This document shows positions 53,355 through 63,235 of a stretch of DNA of 64,000 nt, one piece after another. The translations under genes were made by a program, and so were the position numbers. The DNA lies in assembly GCA_000223315.2 (NCBI GenBank), contig AFUS01000004.1, forward strand, positions 248,001 to 312,000. Direction: 5' to 3'. Every line of letters starts with the position of its first letter. Position 1 is the first letter of the stretch. The notes under the pieces are model-generated. The model was not told where the DNA came from and did not search any database. It was given only the letters and a program-made list of their open reading frames with translations. Source of the stretch: Parvimonas sp. oral taxon 393 str. F0440. Lineage in GTDB: Bacteria > Bacillota > Clostridia > Tissierellales > Peptoniphilaceae.

Positions 53355-54086
53355 ATGATTGAGTTCAAAAATGTTTCAAAAGTTTTTTCTAAAGGTGTTA
53401 AGGCTGTTGACAATGTGAGTTTTAAAATTGATGAGGGAGAAATTTTTGGATTTCTAGGTCCTAACGGAGCCGGTAAGAGTACAAGTTTAAAAATGATGGT
53501 TGGAATTTTGGAACAAACTGAAGGGAAAATCACGGTTAATGGAGTTGATACTCTAGAAAATTCTATAAAGGTTAAGGAAATGATTAGTTATGTTCCTGAC
53601 AATCCGGATATTTATACTAAGATGACAGGAATAAAATATTTGAACTTTATTGCTGATATTTATGGGATAGATGAAAAAATTAGAAAAGAAAAAATTGAAG
53701 AGTATAATCAGAAATTAGCTTTAGGAGATGCAATTTACAGTACTATAGACAGCTATTCTCACGGTATGCGTCAAAAATTAGTTTTGATTGGAGCGTTGAT
53801 TACTTCTCCTAAGGTTTTAATTCTTGATGAACCAATGGTTGGATTGGATGTAAAGACATCCTTTAATTTAAAAAATATTTTAAGAGAATTTGCAGATAGC
53901 GGAAATACTGTAATTTTTTCAACACATGTTATGGAAGTTGCAGAAAAAATTTGTGATAAATTAGTTATAATAAATAAAGGAAAAATTGCATTTTGTGGTA
54001 AATTATCTGAATTGAAAACAGAAGAACATTCAAATGAAGATTTAGAAAAAATATTCTTGGAGTTGACAGACAATGAAAAAATCTAA
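53355..54086 (+). CDS. ABC transporter ATP-binding protein (ABC-2 exporter type)
   Basis: 243 residues from the ATG at 53355 (AAGGAGG at 53339-53345). Walker A is GPNGAGKSTS, signature SHGMRQKLVL, Walker B LILDEPMVGLD, switch region IFSTHVMEVAE. Overlaps its permease gene by 14 bases. The substrate is unknown. Confidence 0.92.
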   Translation: MIEFKNVSKVFSKGVKAVDNVSFKIDEGEIFGFLGPNGAGKSTSLKMMVGILEQTEGKITVNGVDTLENSIKVKEMISYVPDNPDIYTKMTGIKYLNFIADIYGIDEKIRKEKIEEYNQKLALGDAIYSTIDSYSHGMRQKLVLIGALITSPKVLILDEPMVGLDVKTSFNLKNILREFADSGNTVIFSTHVMEVAEKICDKLVIINKGKIAFCGKLSELKTEEHSNEDLEKIFLELTDNEKI

Positions 54087-55772
54087 ACTATGGACCTTAA
54101 TAAAATATTTTGTTTCAATTGATTTTTTTGCAATTTTATCTATAAGACAAAATATAAAAACCAAAGGAAAAAGATCAGCTAGTTTTCAAGGTGCAATGGG
54201 GATAATTTTCTTTGCTATAATGTTTATATGGGGAGCTCCTAAACTTGGAAAGTTCCTTGCTAATAATTTTCAAAGTGAATTAGGAAAAGCAAGTTTAACT
54301 ACTTTTTCTGTAGGGATATTTATAGTAACATTATTTTTATCATTGGCAACCGCATTTGTTTTCATTGAAAAAAACAATGAAACGGAAATATTGTTATCTT
54401 TACCAATATCCGGTAGTGATATATTTTTATCTAGAATCTATTCTTTAGCAATAACATTTTTTATATCATTCTTTTTAATCTTTGTTATTGCATTTGGAGT
54501 AACAGGATATACTCTTGGAAAAGGAATTGATTTTTATATCTTTACTTTTTTAGGTCTAATATTACTTAATTTAGAAGCTATTTTATTAACAGGAGTTATA
54601 ATATTAATTTTTGGTAAATTGCTTAGAACAAGTAAGATATTCAACAGATTTCTAAAATTGATTTACGGATTATTTACAATAGGATTATTTGTATTATATA
54701 TGATATTTACTCAAGCTGCTTCAAATCCTGCTTTAGGAATCAATTTAGGAAAAATTGTTGTAGATTTTGACAAAAAGCTTTCATCAATATTTTTCTTTGT
54801 AGTTTGGATGAAGAAAATATTGATTTCTGATAGTATCATTATATCTATTACAAATTTAGGAATAGGCTTAATTATTTGTATAGTCCTTTCATTCTTATTG
54901 AAATATTTTGCAGATAGAAATTATCTTGAAATTTTAAGAAGTGTAAATGTAGTTTCAAAAGAAAGTAAAGCAGTTATTGAAAAGAGAAAAAACAAGGTGT
55001 TGCTCATTCAAGACAATATAAATTAGTTGTTTTATTCAAAAAAGAATTTAACGAAATTATAACAACGCCGACATATTTTATGCAGGTAATTATGATAGAC
55101 TTAATGGTTCTAATTGGAGGCGGTATTGCTGTATATTATGGACTAAAGTTCAAATCACAATTAACATTTGCTATTAATTATTTAGTATCTACTACATCAA
55201 TAGGTTATTTACTTATTGCCGGATTTGGAGTAGGAGCAGGTTTAGGACTTTTTTGTGGACTTTCTTCACTTACAACAAGTTCTGTTTCCAGAGAAGGAAA
55301 ATCTTTTTGGGTAATAGCTACTGCACCGATAGGAATTAATACACATATAATCTCAAGAATTTTTGCTTGCCAAGTATTACATTTTATTTCTGCTTTAATA
55401 ATTATAGCATTGTCAATGATTTTATATATTTTCAATCCTCTTGTATATGTTGCCGTTATATTTGGAATGTTTTTAACTTTATTTACAAGTGGAAGTTTAA
55501 ATATGATTTTAGGACTGATTAATCCATATTTTGATTGGAAAACACCAAAAGAAGCATTAAATGGTGGTGCAGGCGGAATGAATGTATTTGTTTCTATTTT
55601 AATTAATTATGGCTTATACGGATTAATCATTTTTACAACTATTAAGATGTTTAAATGGAACTACGATGTACCATATATTGTTTTAGCGGATGTGATTATA
55701 ATTTTGTTGACAGCAATAATATCTTATTTGATAGACAGAAAATTATTTAAGAGATTATTAAAGAGATTATAA
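54073..55772 (+). CDS. ABC transporter permease (frameshifted)
   Basis: About 566 residues with roughly 12 membrane segments once one A is added at 54987-54992 (...RKKQGVAHSRQYKLVVLFKK). Without it the frame stops at 55024-55026 and resumes. Large ABC-2-like exporters of this length are common in Firmicutes next to a single ATPase. Confidence 0.85.
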
Positions 55773-55823
55773 ATAAAAATTTCATGATAATTCACGATAG
55801 GATTAGAATTAAATTTTATATAA

Positions 55824-55856
55824 AAAAACAGAGTGATTTAATCGCTCTGTTTTTTT
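55824..55856. terminator. Bidirectional terminator between permease and pncB
   Basis: Thirteen-bp stem AAACAGAGTGATT/AATCGCTCTGTTT with A and T runs either side. Confidence 0.85.
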
Positions 55857-57318
55857 GACTTTTTAGATATTTTAACTGTTTCTTTTAGTAAATTATTCTT
55901 TAGTTCCCATAAATCTTTGGAAAGATCAACCTTATAAATATGAGGATTATCAAATCTTTTAAATTCATCCCAAAGACTTTCAACTTCACTCGCACAATAT
56001 TTTCTTATTTCTTCAATATCCGGAAGTTTGTAAATTAATTCTCCGTGTTTAAAAATTTGTTTTAACATAGGTCTTAGGATATAATCATCGTAAGTAGTTG
56101 TCTTCCAAGTGTAAATAGGGTGGAAAATTGAAATAGGTTTACTTTCATCAATTTTTTCATCAAATAATGTAATCAAATCAGCTTCTGCTTTATTTGTTTT
56201 CTATCATATATTCTATATAGATTTTTAACTCCAGGTGTTGTAATTTTATCAACATTTTCTGAGACTTTTATCTTTGGAATAATCTTTCCGTCTTCTTCTA
56301 TTGCTACTAATTTATAAACTCCACCAAAGACTGGATGAGTTTTTGAAGTTATAAGTCTTTCTCCGATTCCAAAGGAATTAATTTGAGCTCCTTGATGTAA
56401 TAAATCTCTAATAGTATATTCATCAAGTGAGTTTGAAACTACTATTTGTGCATCTTCATATCCTGCATCATCCAACATTTTTCTGGCTTGTTTAGAAAGA
56501 TAAGCTAAATCTCCGCTGTCAAGTCTAATTCCTTTAGGTCTTATTCCCATAGGTTTTAGAATTTCATCAAAAGTCTTTATTGCATTTGGAACACCGGATT
56601 GTAACGTATTATAAGTATCTACAAGTAATACACAATTATTTGGGAAAGATTTTGCAAATGCTTTAAAAGCATCCAACTCAGTATCAAACATCTGTACCCA
56701 AGAGTGAGCCATTGTTCCAAGAACCGGAATATTAAATAATTTTCCTGTTAAAACATTGGACGTTCCATCAATACCAGCTATATATGAAGCCTTTGCTCCA
56801 TATACAGAAGCGTCAATGCCTTGTGCACGTCTTGCTCCAAATTCCATAACAGCTCTACCTTTTGCAGCTCGTTTTATTCTACTTGACTTTGTTGCAATTA
56901 AACTTTCATGATTTATTATCAATAGGGCTATTGTTTCTATTAACTGTGCTTGAACTGCGGGACCTCTTACAGTCATAATTGGTTCATTAGGGAAGATTAC
57001 ACTTCCTTCAGGAACTGACCAAATATCACATTCAAACTTAAAGTTTTCTAAAAAGTTTAAAAACTTATCATCAAAAGTATTCAAAGATTTAAAATATTCT
57101 ATATCTTCCTTATTGAATTTCATTGAATTAAGAATCTCAGTTAAATGCTCTAAACCTGAAAAAATTGCATAACTTGCGTTGTCAGGATTATTTCTATAAA
57201 AAACATCAAAATATGTAATTTTATCATCCATATTTTCATTAAAATATCCTTGAGCCATAGTGTACTCATAAAAATCTGAAAGAATAGAAATATTGAATTC
57301 ATTAAAATTTCTGTTCAT
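55838..57318 (-). CDS. pncB: Nicotinate phosphoribosyltransferase (frameshifted)
   Basis: NAD salvage: nicotinate plus PRPP to nicotinate mononucleotide. Begins MNRNFNEFNISILSDFYEYTMAQGYF. One A (minus strand) added at 56200-56197 gives ...YDRKTNKAEADLITLFDEKI and about 493 residues. Conserved GARRAQGIDASVYGAKASYI and IRLDSGDLAYLS (phosphoribosyl binding) are present. The ATG follows GGAGG. The upstream gene on the same strand is 20 bases away, so they are likely cotranscribed. Confidence 0.94.
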
Positions 57319-57338
57319 AAAAAACCTCCATAGAAAGT

Positions 57339-58117
57339 CTATTTATTTAATAAATATTCAAGGTCATGATCAAGAATAAAAATTCTATCATGTACTTGTT
57401 TTTGCCATTCTGTATCAAAATTACCTTCACTATTTACAAAAAAGTTGGAATCCATATAACGAATAATAATATATAGACTATTTTTTTGATCAAAACCGTT
57501 TCCCCAAGAAAAATCAATTCCATTTCCGGTATTTCTTGTAACAATTGCCTCAATTAGAGGTAAAGTAATTTCGTTACAAGGAATTCTCATATCAGGAATA
57601 TTCCAGAATGTTTTTTTCTCCTTTTTGTATATTAAAAGGTTTGAAATTGTACCATTTGATGCACATTGTACTCTACGAATTTCATTAATATTTATGCTAT
57701 GCTTTGCTCCGGAGATAACACCATTAGAAATACGAATAGCTTTTTCTCTCAAACTACGAGCTAAATCTATATCCAAAGTATCAAGATTATTTGGAAAATC
57801 TTTTGTAAGTTTGTATGCAGCATGAGCTAGAAGTATAGACTTAGTTTCTAAAATATTATGACAATCATTTATAATTGTAGTGTCTGATGTAAAATCAATC
57901 GGAGCTGACTTATCTTTCTTTTCAAATAATAAATTATAATTTGAATTAGAATTACAATAGCTAAGTGCTATTATATAGGAAATTTTATCAAATGAAATAT
58001 CAAAACTCTTCTTTTCTTTTTTGCATCTTCATAAGATACTCCATCTTTTCTTACAGTTAAAACACTTCCGTCTTTCCGAGTAAATTTCATATGTTGCTTT
58101 TCAAATAAAGTTTTCAT
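57339..58117 (-). CDS. Unknown protein upstream of pncB (frameshifted)
   Basis: The ATG at 58117 follows AAGGGGGA on the minus strand and reads MKTLFEKQHMKFTRKDGSVL. One A (minus strand) added at 58022-58017 joins ...EDAKKEKKSFDISFDKISYI to the downstream frame, about 259 residues. No motif recognised; features include RNTGNGIDFSWGNGFDQ and a C-terminus rich in hydrophobic and acidic residues. Cytoplasmic by appearance. Position before pncB suggests but does not prove a link to NAD metabolism. Confidence 0.6.
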
Positions 58118-58153
58118 AAATCCCCCTTAAATTTATTTATTATAACAATTTCT

Positions 58154-58159
58154 ATTATA
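58154..58159 (-). promoter_or_regulatory. Extended -10 for the pncB unit
   Basis: TATAAT on the minus strand with an upstream TG (TGTTATAAT), 37 bases before the start codon; no good -35 is seen. Confidence 0.4.
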
Positions 58160-58260
58160 ACACTTTTAATAATTTTTTTCTATTTATTTATATTATATCA
58201 CATTTACATCAAATGGAAATAAAAACTATTCTTATTTATGGATTATTTTTATTTTTGTGA

Positions 58261-58266
58261 TACAAT
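58261..58266 (+). promoter_or_regulatory. Extended -10 of the zinc transporter operon
   Basis: TGATACAAT, an extended -10 (TACAAT at 58261-58266) without a clear -35. The expected start is near 58273, at the edge of the palindrome. Confidence 0.55.
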
Positions 58267-58273
58267 ATTAATA

Positions 58274-58290
58274 ATTAGAATTATTCTAAT
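58274..58290. promoter_or_regulatory. Fur/Zur-family-like operator
   Basis: Perfect inverted repeat ATTAGAAT-T-ATTCTAAT. The inner 7-1-7 TTAGAATNATTCTAA has the arrangement of Fur, PerR and Zur boxes. Directly downstream of the -10 of the zinc-type importer, so a repressor here would block transcription when metal is plentiful. Zur is the natural candidate. Confidence 0.65.
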
Positions 58291-58330
58291 GAAATTTTAA
58301 TTTTAAAAATTTCTCAAATGGGGGTACTAT

Positions 58331-59433
58331 ATGAAAAATATTTCAAAAAAAGTTTTTGGTTTAATTTTGGCAGGAACTGTGTTGATTACAGGTTGTACTG
58401 CGAAAACCGAAAAAAAGATAATGGAGAGAATACAAAGAGTAAATTAAAGGTTGTAACTACAATTTTTCCTGAATATGATATAACAAGAGCAATTGCAAAG
58501 GATAAAATTGATTTGGAATTGATGGTAAAACCGGGAGTTGATGTTCATTCATTTAATCCGACTCCACAAGATATAAAAACAGTTGAAAATGCTGATATGT
58601 TTATCTATGGTGGAACAGATCATGATAAATGGGTTGAAACTTTGACTAAAAGCATAGATATGAAAAATAAAAAAGTCGTTAAGTTGGTTGACGGTATTAA
58701 ACAGCTTGAAGAAGAAACAGTTGATGGAATGAAACATGAACATAATCATGATGAAAAAGAGCATGACCACGACCATGAACACGAAAAAGAAGAGAAACAT
58801 AATCATAAAGATGAAGAAAAACATAGTCATAAAGATGAAAAGAATCATAATCATAAGCATAACGAAAAAGAAGAAAAAGAAGAACATGATAAGCATCATG
58901 AAAAAGAATTGGATCCACATTATTGGACATCACCTAAAAATGCAATTTTAATGGCGAAAAGTATAACTGATGCATTGGTTGAAAAAGATCCTGCTAATGC
59001 TGAATTTTATAAAGAAAATGCTAAAAATTATATTAAGCAACTTGAAGATGTAGATAAGGAATTACATGATGTTGTAGATAAAGCAAAGATTAAAAAAGTT
59101 GTTATTGCCGATAGATTTCCTTTCAGATATTTATTTGCAGACTTAGGTTTAGAGTATAGAGCACTATTTTCAGCTTGTAGTGTTGAGGCAACAGCAAGTG
59201 CAGGACAAATAAAGCAAATGGTTGATTATATAAAAGAAAATAAAATTCCGGTAGTATATCGTATCGAAATGGGTAAAGGTGAAATGGCTGAAACGGTAGC
59301 AAAAGACTCAGGAGCAAAGGTTAAACTTTTACATTCAATTCATACTGTAACTAAAGATGAGTTTGATAAGGGTATAACTTATATAGATCTTATGAAAAAG
59401 AATGTTGAGGCATTAAAAGAAGGACTTAATTAA
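58331..59433 (+). CDS. znuA: Zinc ABC transporter substrate-binding lipoprotein (frameshifted)
   Basis: Cluster A-I metal receptor (ZnuA/AdcA). Signal peptide with lipobox LITGC. One A added at 58410-58416 gives ...KTEKKDNGENTKSKLKVVTT and about 367 residues. The metal His is in GVDVHSFNPTPQD. A very His-rich loop (nt 58733-58910, about 30 His with Glu, Asp and Lys) precedes ELDPHYWTSP with the second His; a later site is in VIADRFPFRYLF, and the C-terminal part shows LHSIHT. The loop fits zinc rather than manganese. No ZinT domain is fused. Confidence 0.9.
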
Positions 59434-60102
59434 TGAGAGAAAAAATTTTAATTTGTGAAAATTTAGATATTTTTTATAAAAATAATAAAATAATTGATAA
59501 TTTAAGTTTTTCCGTTGATGAGGGAGATTTCTTCCTCATCTTAGGAAAAAATGGAGTAGGAAAATCTACTCTAATGAAAGGAATTTTAGGCTTAAAAAAT
59601 ATTTCTTCAGGAGAAATAAAAAAGAATTTTAAAACTTGTGGATATATGTCTCAAGAAATTTTATTAAAAAAGAATTCCCATCAACAATATGGGAATTTGT
59701 TTTATCTTCAAGAGCCGTTTATTCAAAATTTTTCTATACTTCAAAAGATAGGGAAATAGTTAAGGAGAATTTAAAAAATTAAATCTTTGGGATATTAAAG
59801 ATAAGAGTATAAGCTCTCTTTCCATAGGACAAAGACAGAGAGTTTTACTTTGTAGATGTCTTTGTATATCCGAAAAGATTATATTTTTAGACGAGCCTAC
59901 AAATTCTTTGGATATCAATGTTAGAAAAATGTTATATGATATTTTGGAAAAACTAAATAAAGAAGGACTTACTATTGTTATGATAAGTCATGATGAAGAG
60001 GCTTTTAAATATTCAAACAGAGCTTTGGTTTTAGGAAAAGAAAATAAAGTCATCGAAAATGTTTTGGAAAAATTTGAAAAGGGGGAAATTAAATTTGATT
60101 AG
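59433..60102 (+). CDS. znuC: Zinc ABC transporter ATP-binding protein (two frameshifts)
   Basis: Overlaps the znuA stop by one base (TAATG). One A added at 59666-59671 gives ...LKKEFPSTIWEFVLSSRAVY, and one A at 59773-59778 gives ...ENLKKLNLWDIKDKSISSL, about 223 residues. Walker A GKNGVGKST, signature SLSIGQRQRVL, Walker B IIFLDEPTNSLD, His in MISHDEE. Confidence 0.9.
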
Positions 60103-60913
60103 TATAATTTCAGAAATGTTAAGTTATCCCTTTATGGTAAAGGCAATAATCGTTGGACTTTTAATTTCAATAAGCTCTGCTCTACTTGGAATAACTTTAG
60201 TTTTAAAGAGATATGCAATGATAGGAGTAGGACTTTCGAACGTTTCCTTTGCCGCTCTATCAATCGCTCTTTCTTTTGATATTTCTCCAATGGAATTTTC
60301 TATGCCGATAGTAATTGTAGCGGGAATTATCCTTTTAAAATATGGAGAAAAATATAATATAAGTAGTGATACTGCGATTGCTCTTTTAAGCTGTGTTTCC
60401 GTTTCTATTGGGGTAACTTTTACTGCTGTAACCAAAGGACTAAATGTTGATGTATGTAATTACTTATTCGGAAGTATATTGATTATGAAAAGAAGTGATA
60501 TGTACATCAGTTTTGTATTGGGAATTGTGGTTTTAATTTCATATATTTTATTGTATAATAAAATATATACCATTACTATTGATGAAGATTTTGCAAAGGC
60601 TAGTGGATTAAATGTAAATCTATACAATACTTTAGTTACAATTCTAATTTCTGTTACCATAGTTATTGGAATGAAATTTATGGGAAGTATGTTAATTTCA
60701 TGTTTAATTATATTTCCTGCAATGACTTCTATGAGAATTTTTAAAAGCTATAAAATTGTAGTTATTTCATCAGTTATAATTTCAGTAATGGCATTATTTA
60801 TAGGAATAACTCTATCATATATCTATTCTACACCGACAGGTGCGAGTGTGGTATTAGTTAATTTAGTTTTATTTATTTTATCCTGCATAGTAAGGAGGTT
60901 TATAAGTGAATAA
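60095..60913 (+). CDS. znuB: Zinc ABC transporter permease
   Basis: 272 residues from TTG at 60095, which has GGGGG at 60081-60085 nine bases upstream and overlaps the znuC stop; ATG at 60116 is an alternative. Seven or eight membrane segments; the family pattern YAMIGVGLSNVSFAALSIAL near residue 45 is clear (ABC-3 family). Confidence 0.92.
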   Translation: MISIISEMLSYPFMVKAIIVGLLISISSALLGITLVLKRYAMIGVGLSNVSFAALSIALSFDISPMEFSMPIVIVAGIILLKYGEKYNISSDTAIALLSCVSVSIGVTFTAVTKGLNVDVCNYLFGSILIMKRSDMYISFVLGIVVLISYILLYNKIYTITIDEDFAKASGLNVNLYNTLVTILISVTIVIGMKFMGSMLISCLIIFPAMTSMRIFKSYKIVVISSVIISVMALFIGITLSYIYSTPTGASVVLVNLVLFILSCIVRRFISE

Positions 60914-61582
60914 AAAAATATTGAGTTTAGTATTATCTTGTCTATTATTATGTTCTTGTTCAAAATCTGACAGTAATAAATTTGTTACAAACAAAGAGAA
61001 TAAAAATGATTTAAAAAGTGCTTTAAAGGATGACCCTGAAAATGCCGGAACCGATAAAGATAAAAAATCTACTGAAACTGATAAAAATCAAAATCCTGAC
61101 GATTATAAAATAGAAAGACATAAAAATCAAGATAATTCTAATAATGAATACAAACAACCTGAAAAAAAGATGAACTTACAAAAGACCAACTTAATGAAAA
61201 AAGAGATGCAGATTCAAAGGACGGAATAATAAATATTTCCGATGGAATATTTTTGGCTCTTGTAAATGATATTTATGTAAATAAAGATGAATATATAGGT
61301 AAAAAAGTTAGAATTTCAGGGCAAAATGTAAGATTTGAAGATAAAGATACAGGAGAGGTTATCTATGCTATTTTAAGAGAGGGACCGGGTTGTTGTTATA
61401 ATGACAGCGTAATCGGATTTGAATATATTACTGATGGAAAATATCCTGAAAAGGATAAATGGTATGAAATGATTGGTGAAGTAATAGTAGATAAATATAA
61501 ATCCGGAAAAGTTGTCAAACTCAAACTAATTGAGATAAAAGAAGTAGAACCGAAAGGAAAATTAATTCATTTTCAAAACTAA
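60906..61582 (+). CDS. Lipoprotein with OB-fold-like C-terminal domain, cotranscribed with znuABC (frameshifted)
   Basis: GTG start at 60906, AAGGAGG at 60892-60898, overlapping znuB by 8 bases. Lipobox LLLCSC, then a long Asp/Lys/Asn-rich linker. One A added at 61162-61168 gives ...PEKKDELTKDQLNEKRDADS and about 225 residues. The C-terminal domain (VNKDEYIGKKVRISGQ ... REGPGCCYNDSVIGFEY) resembles the C-terminal region of YcgQ/TIGR03943 proteins, with a paired Cys. A role in zinc capture is inferred from context and the Cys pair only. Confidence 0.7.
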
Positions 61583-61609
61583 TTGGGGACAATATCTCCA
61601 ATTTTTTTG
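61581..61609 (+). terminator. Terminator of the zinc transporter operon
   Basis: Nine-bp stem AATTGGGGA/TCTCCAATT with a 5-nt loop and T run. Confidence 0.85.
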
Positions 61610-61660
61610 CAAATTGGGTATAAATATTAAAACAAAAAATTAGATATAAAAAGCAATTTA

Positions 61661-61757
61661 TGATATAATAATTACAGATTTATGCCTTATGATAAAGCTG
61701 TAATTATTTCATCATAATTACATTAATTTAATTATCAAAAAGAGATTATGATATAAT
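61661..61757 (+). repeat. Single copy of the promoter-hairpin cassette upstream of folA
   Basis: First extended -10 TGATATAAT (TATAAT 61664-61669). Hairpin at 61670-61705 with stem AATTACAG-TTTAT/ATAAA-CTGTAATT (one A-G mismatch) around loop GCCTTATG. Then ATCATAAT/ATTATGAT leads into a second extended -10 TGATATAAT (TATAAT 61752-61757, 88 bases after the first). Sequence differs from the prfA array in the stems but keeps pairing and loop. The second -10 probably drives folA. Confidence 0.8.
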
Positions 61758-61819
61758 AACAACAATGAATAAGTTTCTAAATAAGTTGTTATTTAAGAAA
61801 AAACAAAAAGGATAAAAAT

Positions 61820-62319
61820 ATGGTATTAGATAATTTATATTTAATAGTTGCAATTACTGAAAAAAGTAATGCAATAGGTAAGGATAATAATTTATTGTAT
61901 TTTCTAAAAGAAGATATGAATTTTTTTAAAGAAAAAACTTGTGGAAATTCTATAATTTGTGGGAGAAAAACTTTTGAAGGTTTTAAAATTAAACCTCTCC
62001 CAAAAAGAAAAATATTGTTTTGACAAATAGTGATTTTTCTTTTGACGGAGTAATGACATTTAAAAATATAGAAGATTTGATTAATTTCATAAAAGAAAAT
62101 CCAAGTGAAAAGTTTTTTGTTTGTGGAGGAATGAGTATTTATAAGCAATTAATTGGTTTTTGCTCAAGAATGTATATTACAAAATATGAAGAAAAAGAAA
62201 TAATAGATGCGGATAGTCATTTTCCTGATATTGATGAAAGTATGTGGAAGATTACTGAAAAAAATGAAGGTAAAAATGAAAATCCAAAATTGACTTTCTA
62301 TACTTATGAAAGGATTTAA
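61820..62319 (+). CDS. folA: Dihydrofolate reductase (frameshifted)
   Basis: NADPH-dependent reduction of dihydrofolate. One A added at 62008-62012 gives ...PKRKNIVLTNSDFSF and about 166 residues. Family blocks: YLIVAITEKSNAIGKDNNLL, IICGRKTFEGF, FVCGGMSIYKQLI and ADSHFPDID. Asp, not Glu, of the active site is not obvious at the usual place (YFLKEDMNFFK has LKEDM, so Glu/Asp there fits). AAAGGAT at 61807-61813 is a modest ribosome binding site. Confidence 0.92.
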
Positions 62320-62322
62320 AAT

Positions 62323-63119
62323 ATGAAAAATGAAGATATAAATATAAAAAAGGGTAGAAAAAACAGAATAAAGCAAAAAAATGGTTTTGGAATATATTAT
62401 TTGTAATATGTTTGGGAGTCTTTGCTTATTCTGCAGGACATATAATAAAAGATTATTATGGTTCATATAAGGCAGGGAAAGATTTAAACAGTTTAAAGGA
62501 AACTGTTTTTAAGGCACCGTCGGCAAATTCAGGCGAAAAAGAAAAAAATACTGAAAAAGTTGTAAACTTGGAAGAGTTAAAAAAATTAAATTCTGATTCA
62601 ATAGGTTGGCTTGAAATTCCGGGAACTAATATAGATGAGCCTTTAGTTCAAGGAAAAGACAATGATTACTATCTGTGGAGAGATTTTAAGAAAAATACAT
62701 ATCCTGTAACGGGAACATTGTTTTTAGATATGTATAATAAAGCGGATTTTTCAGATAGAATCAGTTATATATTCGGACATAATATTTGGGACAAAACAAA
62801 ATTTTATGACTTAAGAAAGTTTGAAGATAAGTCTTTTTTAGAAAGTCATAAGACATTTTATGTTTATACAGAAAAAGGTAAATTGGAATATGAGGTTCTT
62901 GGAATTGATTTAGTTGATCCCGATACTTCACTTTATGAACTAAGTTCAAAGAGAAATGAAGATGTAAAGGCGATGAAAAAAGAATTGGCTAAACATATTC
63001 CAAAAGCTGAAGTTGATAAGATTGATGAAAATACAAAACTTCTAATGCTTGTAACTTGTAAGACACCGGATGATAATACTGCGAGAAGAATTTTGTTTGC
63101 AAAATTAAAAGAGAAGTAA
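62323..63119 (+). CDS. Sortase, class B-like (frameshifted)
   Basis: Membrane transpeptidase that anchors LPXTG-type proteins or builds pili. The ATG at 62323 lies 3 bases after folA; one A added at 62375-62381 gives ...IKQKKWFWNILFVICLG, an N-terminal anchor, and about 265 residues. The catalytic His is in YIFGHNIWDKTKF, Cys in LMLVTCKTP and Arg in NTARRILF. The order and the FGHN element fit class B. No sorting-signal substrate is adjacent. Confidence 0.87.
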
Positions 63120-63125
63120 ATTTTT

Positions 63126-63153
63126 AAGGAGATTTTACATCTCCTTTGTTTTT
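63126..63153 (+). terminator. Sortase gene terminator
   Basis: AAGGAGAT/ATCTCCTT stem with a 5-nt loop, then TGTTTTTT. Confidence 0.85.
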
Positions 63154-63162
63154 TGTGAAAAA

Positions 63163-63191
63163 TTGTAAATTTTAAGGATTTATAGTATAAT
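63163..63191 (+). promoter_or_regulatory. Promoter of the glycosyltransferase gene
   Basis: TTGTAA at 63163-63168, 17-bp spacer, TATAAT at 63186-63191. Confidence 0.75.
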
Positions 63192-63235
63192 TTGTATTAA
63201 CATTATAATTTTTGATTTTAATATAAAGGAGAATT

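Noticed and set aside
58549-58933. Minus-strand Met/Phe/His-rich ORFs opposite znuA
   Set aside because: They are the mirror of the His-rich loop codons and lack ribosome binding sites.
61582-61819. THF riboswitch upstream of folA
   Set aside because: No resemblance to known THF aptamers was recognised; the structure present is the repeat cassette.
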